Source: Anaerotruncus rubiinfantis (GTDB taxonomy: Bacteria > Bacillota > Clostridia > Oscillospirales > Ruminococcaceae). Taken from it: 64,000 nt of DNA. Where the stretch lies: the NCBI RefSeq assembly GCF_900078395.1, contig NZ_FKLA01000009.1, positions 223,305 to 287,304 of the forward strand, given 5' to 3'. This document shows, one piece after another, positions 15,851-23,561 of the stretch (the first letter of the stretch is position 1; the number at the start of each line of letters is the position of its first letter). The translations under genes were made by a program, and so were the position numbers. Under the pieces are notes generated by a model, which saw nothing but the letters and a program-made list of their open reading frames with translations, searched no databases and was not told the origin of the DNA.

Positions 15851-17425
15851 ATGCCCTGTCCACACAACGAAATCTCTATTGTGCAGCGCAGCCACCGCCA
15901 GTCTGCGGTTGCCGCCGCTGCTTACCAGAGCGGCGAAAAGCTGTTCTGTGAATATGACCAGGAAGTAAAACACTACCCGGAAAAGCGTGGTATCGTCCAC
16001 AATGAAATCCTGCTCCCGGCAAACGCTCCCCTGGAGTACACAGACCGCAACACCCTCTGGAACGCTGCCGAAGCTGTTGAGAAGCAATGGAACTCCCAGC
16101 TTGCAAGGCGGTGGGTGCTTTCCATTCCCAGAGAGATACCGCCCGACCAGTACGCCGCCCTTGTACGGGATTTCTGCCGCCAGCAGTTTGTTTCCAAAGG
16201 AATGTGCGTGGATTTTGCCATCCATGACAAAGGGGACGGAAACCCACACGCCCATGTCATGCTGACCATGCGGGCAATGGATGAGCGTGGGAAATGGCTT
16301 CCCAAGAGCCGCAAGGTCTATGAACTTGATAAGAACGGGGAACGAATCAAGCTCCCGTCCGGCAGGTGGAAAAGCCACAAGGAAGATACGGTTGACTGGA
16401 ACGACCGCAAATATGGCGAAATCTGGCGGCATGAATGGGAGGTCATCCAAAACCGCTATCTGGAAGCCAACAACCGCCCGGAACGAGTAGATCTCCGTTC
16501 TTACGAAAGACAGGGGCTTGATATTATCCCTACCGTCCATGAAGGGGCTGCTGTCCGGCAGATGGAAAAGCGTGGGATTCAGACGAACATCGGCAACCTG
16601 AACCGAGAAATCAAAGCCGCCAATAGTTTGATGAAGTCCATCCGGCAGCTTATTAAAAATCTCAAAGGCTGGATTGCGGAGCTTAGCGAAAAGCGGAATG
16701 AACTGCTTGCCCAAAAAGCTGCGGAGGAAGCGGTCTTTCTTCCCAATCTGCTGATGAAGTATATGGAGATACGAAAGGCAGAACGGAGCAGCTGGACACG
16801 GGCGGGACAAAGCCGGGGGACTTCCAAAGACTTAAAGGCAGTCAGCGAAGCCCTGTCCTATCTCCAGAGAAAGGGACTTTCCACCGTGGAGGATTTGGAA
16901 AACTTTATAGAAACGTCCGGGAAATCTGCCGCCGACTACCGAAAGCAGATGAAGCCAAAGGAAACCCGCAGCAACGTGATTGACGCTATCCTTGCCGCCC
17001 GGACGGACTGTAAGGAATGTAAGCCCGTTTATGAGAAATACCAGAAGATATTTTTCAAGAAAACTAAGGAAAAATTCAAGCTGGAACACCCGGAGGTTGC
17101 CCGGTTTGAGAAAGCCAGTGCCTACCTTGCCAAGCACCCGGACGATAAGGACAGCACGAAAAAGGAGCTTTTGCAGGAACAGGCGAAGCTTGTGGACGAA
17201 ATCGCAGACTTGAAAGTACCGTTGACCGAGGTGCAGGAAGATTTGAAGAAGCTGTGGGACATCCGCTACTGGGTACGGAAAGCCACACCCGGCACAGAGG
17301 AAAGCAAAGAGCCGCCCAAGAAGCAGCCCCTCAAAGAAGTCTTGCAGGATAAGGCTGACGAGAAGAGAGCACAGAAAAACGCCCCGGCGCAGACGAAACA
17401 CAAACAACAGGATATGGAACTTTAA
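15851..17425 (+). CDS. MobA/MobL-family relaxase
   Basis: A 524-aa mobilization relaxase that nicks the transfer origin and pilots the strand into a recipient, using the secretion channel of a co-resident conjugative element. The ATG at 15851 follows AAAGGAGGA; the longer frame upstream is not supported. The N-terminus HNEISIVQRS...SAVAAAAYQSGEKL is the standard MobA/MobL opening. The three-His metal site is in HDKGDGNPHAHVM (about residues 124-136). The C-terminal half is a long lysine/glutamate-rich coiled coil (about 250-500) ending in a Pro/Lys tail. Confidence 0.92.
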   Translation: MPCPHNEISIVQRSHRQSAVAAAAYQSGEKLFCEYDQEVKHYPEKRGIVHNEILLPANAPLEYTDRNTLWNAAEAVEKQWNSQLARRWVLSIPREIPPDQYAALVRDFCRQQFVSKGMCVDFAIHDKGDGNPHAHVMLTMRAMDERGKWLPKSRKVYELDKNGERIKLPSGRWKSHKEDTVDWNDRKYGEIWRHEWEVIQNRYLEANNRPERVDLRSYERQGLDIIPTVHEGAAVRQMEKRGIQTNIGNLNREIKAANSLMKSIRQLIKNLKGWIAELSEKRNELLAQKAAEEAVFLPNLLMKYMEIRKAERSSWTRAGQSRGTSKDLKAVSEALSYLQRKGLSTVEDLENFIETSGKSAADYRKQMKPKETRSNVIDAILAARTDCKECKPVYEKYQKIFFKKTKEKFKLEHPEVARFEKASAYLAKHPDDKDSTKKELLQEQAKLVDEIADLKVPLTEVQEDLKKLWDIRYWVRKATPGTEESKEPPKKQPLKEVLQDKADEKRAQKNAPAQTKHKQQDMEL

Positions 17426-17491
17426 CAGGCACTTGCCATTTTCAGATTGAGAATGATAAGTGCCTTTTCTTTTTTACAAGGAGGAATTGAT

Positions 17492-18136
17492 TTGAATGTA
17501 TTTGAAGCTGTGAAGCAGTCCGTTACGACAAGACAGGCTGCGGAGCATTACGGAATCCGGGTAAACAGAAACGGGATGGCTTGCTGCCCGTTCCACAACG
17601 ATAAGACCCCCAGCATGAAGCTGGACAAGCGTTTCCACTGCTTCGGATGTGGTGCAGATGGGGATGTGATTGATTTTGTAGCTGCCCTGTACGGGCTGGG
17701 GAAAAAGGAAGCCGCCGCACAGTTGGCGAGTGACTTCGGGCTTGCCTATGAGGACTGGAAGCCACCGGGCAGGGCAAGGAAGCCCAAGCCCCGGCAGAAA
17801 TCCCCGGAAGAACAGTTCCGGGAAGCAAAGGCACATTGCTTCCGTGTCCTTGCCGATTATCTACACCTCTTACGGGTATGGAAAACCGACTATGCCCCGC
17901 ACTCCCCGGAGGAAGCGTTTCATCCCCGGTTCGTGGAAGCCTTGCAGAAGCAAGCCCATGTGGAATATCTGCTGGATGTGCTGCTGTTTGGGGATACGGA
18001 GGAAATCGCTTCACTGATTACGGAACATGGAAAGGATGTGATACAGCTTGAACAGCGAATGGCAGAGCTTGCCGCCGCAGACGCAGCAAGAACTAAAAAA
18101 CACCATGAACGCCATGCAGCCGCCCCAGAGCATTGA
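17492..18136 (+). CDS. CHC2 zinc-finger primase-like protein
   Basis: A 214-aa protein with a TTG start at 17492 supported by AAGGAGGAATTGA; the nearby ATG is out of frame. The N-terminal 80 residues are a DnaG-type CHC2 zinc ribbon (ACCPFHNDKTPSMKL...FHCFGCGADGDVIDFV). There is no TOPRIM domain, so it is not a full primase. The C-terminal part is helical with no recognised motif. It overlaps the VapE-like gene by 89 nt in another frame. The pair probably acts in replicating or re-synthesising the transposon after transfer. Confidence 0.85.
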   Translation: MNVFEAVKQSVTTRQAAEHYGIRVNRNGMACCPFHNDKTPSMKLDKRFHCFGCGADGDVIDFVAALYGLGKKEAAAQLASDFGLAYEDWKPPGRARKPKPRQKSPEEQFREAKAHCFRVLADYLHLLRVWKTDYAPHSPEEAFHPRFVEALQKQAHVEYLLDVLLFGDTEEIASLITEHGKDVIQLEQRMAELAAADAARTKKHHERHAAAPEH

Positions 18137-19442
18137 GGAAGTAAAGGCAACTCTGGAAACCACCGAGAAAGGCGGTGTCCGCCAGAGCATACGGAACTGC
18201 CTGACCGTATTCCAGCGTGACCCGGTGCTTGCCGGGGCAATCGCCTATAACATCCTGACCGACCGAAAGGACATCATAAAGCCCATCGGTTTTCACAGAG
18301 AAAGCACAGCCCTGACCGATACAGACATGAAGTATCTGCTTCTCTATCTGGAGGAAACCTACGGGCTGACCAGTGAGAAAAAGATTGAAACCGCCATCGG
18401 GATTGTGGCGAATGAGAATAAGTACCACCCCATCCGGGATTTTCTGAACAGCCTTGCATGGGACGGGACGGAGCGCATCCGCTTCTGTCTGCGGCACTTT
18501 CTGGGGGCGGATGTGGACGATTACACCTATGAAGCCCTAAAGCTGTTTCTTTTGGGGGCGATTACAAGGGCATTTAAGCCCGGAAGCAAGTTTGAAATCA
18601 TGCTGTGTCTGGTAGGCGGTCAGGGGGCTGGCAAGTCCACCTTCTTCCGTCTGCTGGCAGTCCGGGACGAGTGGTTTTCCGATGATTTGCGGAAGCTGGA
18701 CGATGATAACGTGTACCGCAAGCTGCAAGGTCACTGGATAATTGAAATGTCGGAAATGATGGCAACCGCCAATGCCAAGAGCATTGAGGAAATCAAGTCT
18801 TTTCTAAGCCGACAGAAAGAGGTTTATAAGATACCCTATGAAACCCACCCGGCAGACCGTCCCCGTCAGTGCGTGTTCGGCGGTACTTCCAACGCCCTTG
18901 ACTTTCTCCCCCTTGACCGTTCCGGCAACCGCCGATTTATCCCGGTCATGGTGTACCCGGAGCAAGCCGAGGTTCACATTTTGGAGGACGAAGCCGCTTC
19001 CAGAGCCTATATCAGCCAGATGTGGGCGGAAGCAATGGAGATTTACCGAAGCGGCAGGTACAAGCTGTCATTCAGCCCAGCCATGCAGCGGTATCTCAAA
19101 GAACACCAGCGGGATTTTATGCCGGAGGACACCAAAGCCGGGATGATACAGGCTTACCTTGATAAGTACACCGGGGAAACGGTCTGTTCCAAGCAGCTCT
19201 ACAAGGAAGCCTTAAATCACACCTTTGACGAGCCGAAGCAATGGGAAATCCGGGAAATCAACGAGATAATGAACCAGTGCATTACCGGGTGGAACTACTT
19301 TTCCAATCCAAGAATGTTTGCGGAATATGGCAGACAAAAGGGCTGGGAGCGTGAAATCCCGGCAACGGACACCGACAACCCGCCCGAAAAATCTATGGAC
19401 GGTTTTGTGGAGGTCACGGAGCAGATGGAGCTTCCATTCTGA
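18048..19442 (+). CDS. VapE-like P-loop ATPase (virulence-associated E family)
   Basis: A 464-aa protein beginning at a TTG inside the CHC2 gene. It has a P-loop with LVGGQGAGKSTFFRLL at about residues 190-205, an acidic IIEMSEM Walker B and a GGTSNALDFLPLDRSGNRRF sensor-like block, all typical of VapE proteins related to viral superfamily 3 helicases. With the CHC2 protein it resembles the primase-helicase pairs of integrative elements and satellites. Its C-terminus (DGFVEVTEQMELPF) is also typical of Clostridia element copies. The role in element replication is inferred. Confidence 0.88.
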   Translation: MNSEWQSLPPQTQQELKNTMNAMQPPQSIEEVKATLETTEKGGVRQSIRNCLTVFQRDPVLAGAIAYNILTDRKDIIKPIGFHRESTALTDTDMKYLLLYLEETYGLTSEKKIETAIGIVANENKYHPIRDFLNSLAWDGTERIRFCLRHFLGADVDDYTYEALKLFLLGAITRAFKPGSKFEIMLCLVGGQGAGKSTFFRLLAVRDEWFSDDLRKLDDDNVYRKLQGHWIIEMSEMMATANAKSIEEIKSFLSRQKEVYKIPYETHPADRPRQCVFGGTSNALDFLPLDRSGNRRFIPVMVYPEQAEVHILEDEAASRAYISQMWAEAMEIYRSGRYKLSFSPAMQRYLKEHQRDFMPEDTKAGMIQAYLDKYTGETVCSKQLYKEALNHTFDEPKQWEIREINEIMNQCITGWNYFSNPRMFAEYGRQKGWEREIPATDTDNPPEKSMDGFVEVTEQMELPF

Positions 19443-19683
19443 AAATGACAGCCCGTTGCCGACTTCGTTGCTATCCCGTTGCCGAGCCGGTTGCCGGGGA
19501 AAAACCCATAACTGCGGGCTTTTCTCCCCTATGACAACCAAAACAACAGAAAAATAAAAGAAAAGTATAAATAGTAACCACCGCCAGATTGAGATTGTTT
19601 GCAAGGTCTTTTGAAGCCCGTTGCCGGACTTCGTTGCCGACACCCTCTGTCTGGCTATTTTCATGTATGGAGGATAACTGCCT
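19443..19683. other. Gap with repeated GTTGCCG words
   Basis: This stretch holds several copies of CGTTGCCG and CCCGTTGCCG(A/G), for example near 19452, 19478, 19488 and 19618-19640, around an AT-rich centre. No gene is seen. Repeats just upstream of the recombinase genes could be recombinase accessory sites or control elements. Confidence 0.35.
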
Positions 19684-19881
19684 ATGGCAAAAAACAAAAC
19701 AGAGATTCATGTGACCACTGTATTTGACGGGGAGCTGGACGCCACCGATGTGTTCGTCAGCCTGATTTCCCAGAAATACGGCAAGACAAATACAAAAGAA
19801 TATCTTGCTAAAAAGAAAGAATTGAAGTATAATGAAGATGAGGTTCAAAAGAGCCGGATACCGTCTGGATTGTGTGGGTAA
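19684..19881 (+). CDS. Small transposon protein preceding the serine recombinase
   Basis: A 65-aa hydrophilic protein with GGAGGATAACTGCCT before its ATG. The opening KTEIHVTTVFDGELDATDVFVSLISQKYGK is conserved in sequence feel among proteins sitting directly before large serine recombinases in Clostridia elements. The recombinase ATG follows its stop with no spacing, so translation is coupled. It might act as a directionality or accessory factor; that is a guess from position. Confidence 0.65.
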   Translation: MAKNKTEIHVTTVFDGELDATDVFVSLISQKYGKTNTKEYLAKKKELKYNEDEVQKSRIPSGLCG

Positions 19882-21552
19882 ATGGCTATGATGAACGAAA
19901 TGGAATACAGAACAATCGGTTCGGCACTTGCCGGGGGCTATCGTGCAGCGGTCTATTGCAGACTGTCAAAGGACGATGACCTGCAAGGCGAAAGTGCCAG
20001 TATCGCAAACCAGCGTGATATGCTGGAAAAATACTGCGAAAAGCAGGGATGGGAGGTTGTGGCAGTCTATCAGGACGATGGCTTCACAGGTCTTAATATG
20101 GAGCGTCCTGATTTACAGAGAATGTTGAGATCCATTGAGCGCAGGCAAATCAACCTTGTTATCACGAAAGACCTCAGCCGACTGGGGCGTAACTATCTGC
20201 AAACCGGGCATTTGATTGAGGACTTTTTCCCAAGAAACGGGGTGCGCTATATCGCCATGAATGACGGTATCGACACCTTACGGGATAACAACGACATTGC
20301 CCCGTTCAAGAATATCCTGAACGAGATGTACAGCAAGGATATTTCCAAGAAAGTCCATTCCTCTTATCTTCTGAAAGCGCAGAAAGGACAGTTTACCGGG
20401 TGTCTTGCCCCGTTTGGGTATCGGAAAGACCCGGAGGACAAAAACCATCTGCTCATTGACGAGGAAACCGCCCCGATTGTGCGGCTGATTTTCGGATATG
20501 CCCTAAACGGTCATGGTCCGAACTATATCCGCAGACGGCTGGAGGAAGAAAAAATCCCCTGCCCCACATGGTGGAACCGGGAACGGGGGCTTCGCAATAC
20601 CCGCACCAAATGGGAAAAGAAAGACCCGGAAAACGGGCGGTATATGTGGGACTTCTCCGTTATCAAAGACCTTTTGATGAATCCCGTCTACACCGGGGCG
20701 ATTGCTTCCCAGAAAAAAGACTACCGCTTCAAAATCGGCACGATTGGGGAAAAGAAACCGGAGGACTGGGTTGTGGTTGAGGGACAGCACGAACCGCTGA
20801 TTGACCGCATGAGCTTTGATATTGTGCAGAACAAGCTGAAATCCCGCCAGCGTCCGGGGCAGACCAATGAAATCAGCCTGTTTGCCGGACTGATAAAATG
20901 CGGCGAGTGTGGGAAGTCGCTGACGATACGCTACACAAACGCAAAACATCCCCAGCGGATTTACTCCTGCAAGACCTACAATGCCTTTGGAAAGAACCAC
21001 TGCACCCAGCACCGGATTGATTATGACACCCTTTACAGTCATGTGCTGCGGAAAATCCGGGAATGTGCCAGAGCTGCCCTGATGGACGGAGAAGCGGTTG
21101 CCGACCGCCTGACCAATACCTGTGAAGCCGAGCAGCGGGAACAGCGGGAAGCAATGGAACGCTCCCTTACAAGGGACGAGGAACGGATTGAGGTTCTGGA
21201 CAAAATGGTAATGCGGCTTTATGAGGATATGATTGCAGGGCGTATCAGTGAGCAGAACTTCAACACCATGCTGGAAAAGACGCAGACCGAGCAGACGGAG
21301 CTTAAAACAAAAGTGTCCGAGGGCAGAAAGCGGCTGTCCGATGAAGTCCAGCTTGCCAATGATGCAAAACAATGGGTGGAAGCCATTCAGGAATACGCCA
21401 ACATCACAGAGCTGGATGCAGCCACCCTTAACCGCTTAATCAAAGAAATCGTCGTGCATGAGCGCATTGACGAAGATAAAACAAGACACATTTCTATCGA
21501 AATTCATTTTAATCTCAAACCCATCCCGGAGGTGGAACAGGTCACTGCCTGA
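19882..21552 (+). CDS. tnpX: Large serine recombinase (TnpX-type)
   Basis: A 556-aa site-specific recombinase that excises and inserts the transposon through a circular intermediate. The resolvase domain covers about residues 20-160, with the presumed nucleophile Ser29 in YCRLSKDD and the DLSRLGRN active-site arginine block. A recombinase domain follows, then a zinc beta-ribbon (IKCGECGKSL...YSCKTYNAFGKNHC) at about 338-375 and a coiled coil (about 400-480). It lies at the right end of the element, 92 nt from the junction, as in Tn4451. Everything needed for activity looks intact. Confidence 0.94.
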   Translation: MAMMNEMEYRTIGSALAGGYRAAVYCRLSKDDDLQGESASIANQRDMLEKYCEKQGWEVVAVYQDDGFTGLNMERPDLQRMLRSIERRQINLVITKDLSRLGRNYLQTGHLIEDFFPRNGVRYIAMNDGIDTLRDNNDIAPFKNILNEMYSKDISKKVHSSYLLKAQKGQFTGCLAPFGYRKDPEDKNHLLIDEETAPIVRLIFGYALNGHGPNYIRRRLEEEKIPCPTWWNRERGLRNTRTKWEKKDPENGRYMWDFSVIKDLLMNPVYTGAIASQKKDYRFKIGTIGEKKPEDWVVVEGQHEPLIDRMSFDIVQNKLKSRQRPGQTNEISLFAGLIKCGECGKSLTIRYTNAKHPQRIYSCKTYNAFGKNHCTQHRIDYDTLYSHVLRKIRECARAALMDGEAVADRLTNTCEAEQREQREAMERSLTRDEERIEVLDKMVMRLYEDMIAGRISEQNFNTMLEKTQTEQTELKTKVSEGRKRLSDEVQLANDAKQWVEAIQEYANITELDAATLNRLIKEIVVHERIDEDKTRHISIEIHFNLKPIPEVEQVTA

Positions 21553-21644
21553 CCTGTCCCGCCTGGATGGTTCTCTTAAAAACACCATATAGATTTTTGT
21601 ACGCCGCCGCCCGCCATCGAGCAGAATTTTACACCTAATTGGGG

Positions 21645-22340
21645 ATAAAACACTCCAACCCCTGCCGGGGTGTGACCTTGCCAACGATCCCACAGAAAGA
21701 ACGGCCCTGCTACTCGTTGGAGGAGGCACAGCAGTTCTTAGAGTACCTGGAGAAAGAGCCGATCCAGTGGCGGGTGTTCTTTACCCTTGCTATCTACGGC
21801 GGGTTTCGTCGCGGGGAACTTCTCGGCCTGGAATGGAAAGACATTGATTTCGACACGGGCGTTGTCACGATCCAGCGAACCAGTCTTTACACAAAAGAAA
21901 AAGGCGTGTTCACCGACACGCCCAAAACAAAAGGTTCTATGCGCAGTTTGAAACTGCCTGATGATGTCATTGCCCTGCTCCGTCAGTACAAGGCCGTACA
22001 AGCAGCCGAACAACTCCGGCTAGGCTCTCAATGGGTCAACAGTGACCGGCTTTTTACTGGGTGGAACGGAAAACCCATGAACCCCAATAGCCCGCAAGGG
22101 TGGCTGCATGAATTCCTTAACCGCGTGGGAATGCGCCAGATTAACATTCATAGTTTTCGACATCTGAATGCCACATTGTTGATAAATGGCGGCACGGATA
22201 TCCGCACAGTCTCGGCGGCGCTCGGCCACTCACAAACCTCCACCACTTTGAACATCTACGCCCACACTTTTGCAGCGGCACAGGCGGCGGCAACGGATGC
22301 GGTTTCGAGCGCCCTAAAACTCAAAAAAGAGAAGGCATAA
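21645..22340 (+). pseudogene. Tyrosine recombinase integrase, 3' fragment (catalytic domain)
   Basis: 231 codons of the integrase C-terminal half, continuing exactly in frame from codon 166 of the fragment ending at 10869. The catalytic residues are all visible: Arg in GGFRRGELLGLEW, the Lys region in TPKTKGSMR, HxxR in HSFRHLNATLL, His in LGHSQ and the nucleophile Tyr in LNIYAH. A TTG at 21639 could start a truncated protein, but without arm- and core-binding domains it would be inactive. The gene end lies 77 nt from the tRNA-Glu gene, the normal place for an integrase that uses a tRNA as target. Confidence 0.88.
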
Positions 22341-22371
22341 GCGTAAAATCGCATTTCGGATAAAACAAGAA

Positions 22372-22415
22372 ACCCCATAGACCGGCTTTCTAAGCCTATC
22401 TACGGGGTTTTTCTT
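22372..22415. terminator. Bidirectional terminator between integrase and tRNA-Glu
   Basis: AAACCCC/GGGGTTT outer arms with an inner TAGA/TCTA pair and a GGC/GCC tip form a long hairpin, flanked by T-runs on the right and A-runs on the left. It can end the integrase transcript rightward and the tRNA transcript leftward. Confidence 0.75.
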
Positions 22416-22416
22416 T

Positions 22417-22491
22417 TGGTGACCTGTACGGGATTCGAACCCGTGAACCCGCCGTGAAAGGGCGGTGTCTTAACCACTTGACGAACAGGCC
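22417..22491 (-). tRNA. tRNA-Glu (anticodon UUC)
   Basis: Read on the minus strand, a full cloverleaf is visible. The acceptor GGCCTGT pairs with ACAGGTC, the anticodon loop CTTTCAC carries TTC, and the T-arm contains GGTTCGAATCC. The CCA end is encoded. The gene lies directly after tRNA-Met, with a 10-pair hairpin between them. Its 3' end faces the integrase and is the likely target of the outer integrative element; the gene itself remains whole. Confidence 0.96.
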
Positions 22492-22500
22492 ATATTATCT

Positions 22501-22526
22501 GGGCCTCATCAAAATTGGTGAGGCCC
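22501..22526. other. Hairpin between the two tRNA genes
   Basis: GGGCCTCATC pairs with GGTGAGGCCC (10 pairs, one GU) around an AAAATT loop. There is no T-run on the minus strand, so it is more likely an RNA-processing signal in the tRNA-Met/tRNA-Glu transcript than a terminator. Confidence 0.5.
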
Positions 22527-22529
22527 AAT

Positions 22530-22606
22530 TGGTAGCGGTAACTGGATTCGAACCGGTGACACTTCGGGTATGAACCGAATGCTCTAGCCAACTGAGCTAT
22601 ACCGCC
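22530..22606 (-). tRNA. tRNA-Met (anticodon CAU, elongator type)
   Basis: The minus-strand cloverleaf has acceptor GGCGGTA with TACCGCT (a G-U closing pair at 1-72, usual for this tRNA), D-arm AGCTCAGTTGGCTAGAGC, anticodon loop TTCATAC with CAT, T-arm GGTTCGAATCC and an encoded CCA. The first base pair and D-loop fit the elongator rather than the initiator, which has an unpaired C1 and a GGG/CCC anticodon stem. It is co-transcribed with tRNA-Glu. Confidence 0.95.
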
Positions 22607-22711
22607 ATGCCGCTGCCCGCACATTCTGTACAAGCAGGCGAGTTATATTATAACTGATGGACCTATATTTGTCAATAGTTTTTCTCCATCCTGAAATAAA
22701 AAATCTCGCTC

Positions 22712-23443
22712 TCAGCGGAATCGGATTTCAGCCTCAAAGCAGCGGTTTCCAGCAACCAAACCACCCACATAAAAACTGAGTCCGCTCCAGGATGGGGTGA
22801 CCTCCAGCTCAATGATCTGGTTGAGAACCGCCTCCTTGTGATAGATGATCCCAAAGCTTTCCGGCTCTTTATAAAGCATGGTTTCCTGCGGGACCAGGTC
22901 ACAGACGATGTCCGCATAGATGGCATTATTGACATGACGGTTATAATCGATGTCGCTGTATTTCACCTGCCGCATATGCAGAATGCCGCTCTGTTCCGGT
23001 TTTTTGATCTTGTAGGAGATGATCGATTCCCCGTCGTTGGGGAACATGTCAAATCCGTAAATTTCAAAGGCATTCGGCCGCAGGATTCTGTGGGTGGTCG
23101 GGTCAACCAGCACCCAAGAGATGCTCACCTCGACCAACTTCTCCCCTTCAAGCGTCTCAAAGATGGTATCACGCACAAATTGTACGCCTTTGGGTTGTTT
23201 AGGGATGGTGGTCAGCAGCAGCCGCTCACCAAAAGTTGGGCGGCGGGCAATGGTGATCAGCATCTTTGAAACGACAAAAGCCATGCCATCTTTATACATT
23301 CTGTTGTAATTTATTCCTTTTTTACAAATATGGTCGCTTCCCATCTGCTGCGCATGCCGCATGATGTTGGAGACGCTCATCTTTTTGTTGACATCGCATT
23401 CCGGTTCGAGCACGGTAATTTCCTTCGCAAATGTTTCTGCCAT
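22712..23443 (-). CDS. Acyl-ACP thioesterase
   Basis: A 243-aa fatty acyl-ACP thioesterase (FatA/FatB-related), releasing free fatty acids from acyl carrier protein. It consists of two hotdog domains. The catalytic-type stretch SDIDYNRHVNNAIYADI has the Asn-x-His pattern at about residues 163-179, followed by a conserved Glu in the second hotdog. AAGGAGGAATCC precedes the ATG. Bacterial members are common in Clostridia and probably tune membrane lipid chain length or fatty-acid export. It stands alone between the tRNAs and serS. Confidence 0.85.
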   Translation of the reverse strand: MAETFAKEITVLEPECDVNKKMSVSNIMRHAQQMGSDHICKKGINYNRMYKDGMAFVVSKMLITIARRPTFGERLLLTTIPKQPKGVQFVRDTIFETLEGEKLVEVSISWVLVDPTTHRILRPNAFEIYGFDMFPNDGESIISYKIKKPEQSGILHMRQVKYSDIDYNRHVNNAIYADIVCDLVPQETMLYKEPESFGIIYHKEAVLNQIIELEVTPSWSGLSFYVGGLVAGNRCFEAEIRFR

Positions 23444-23502
23444 CGGCCCGGATTCCTCCTTCGTTAGCTTCTCTGTTTTTCAACTGTTTATACGGAAACG
23501 GT

Positions 23503-23558
23503 TGAAAAACAGCTGTCTCCTTTTGCCTGTCCGGCAAAAGGAGACTCCACTGTTTTTC
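23503..23558 (-). terminator. Terminator of serS
   Basis: GTCTCCTTTTGCC (23515-23527) pairs with GGCAAAAGGAGAC (23533-23545) around TGTCC, and the outer arms GAAAAACAG/CTGTTTTTC extend it. On the minus strand it is followed by GCTGTTTTTC. It lies immediately after the serS stop codon. Confidence 0.8.
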
Positions 23559-23561
23559 GCT

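Larger units (their letters stand above)
10870..21644 (+). mobile_element. Tn4451/TnpX-type mobilizable transposon inserted in the integrase gene
   Basis: The element is about 10.8 kb and is bounded by GAT on both sides (10869-10871 and 21644-21646). TnpX-type large serine recombinases use a GA dinucleotide at the crossover, which fits. It carries a serine recombinase at its right end, TnpV, a MobA/MobL relaxase, a CHC2 zinc-finger protein, a VapE-like ATPase, several small regulators and unknown cargo. No conjugation (type IV secretion) genes are present, so it is mobilizable and not self-transmissible. The exact crossover base cannot be fixed within the shared GAT. Confidence 0.85.
5242..22416 (+). 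mobile_element. Outer integrative element (satellite- or phage-like) beside tRNA-Glu, boundaries uncertain
   Basis: Excluding the inner transposon it is about 6.4 kb: integrase and repressor rightward; HTH, Xis-like, winged-helix, replisome organizer, primase-helicase and a small Cys protein leftward. No capsid, tail, terminase or lysis gene is present. The layout resembles phage-inducible chromosomal islands or replicating remnants of prophages. The right end is presumably at the 3' end of tRNA-Glu; the left end lies somewhere in 5242-6208. No direct repeat of the tRNA end was found by eye. Confidence 0.6.
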
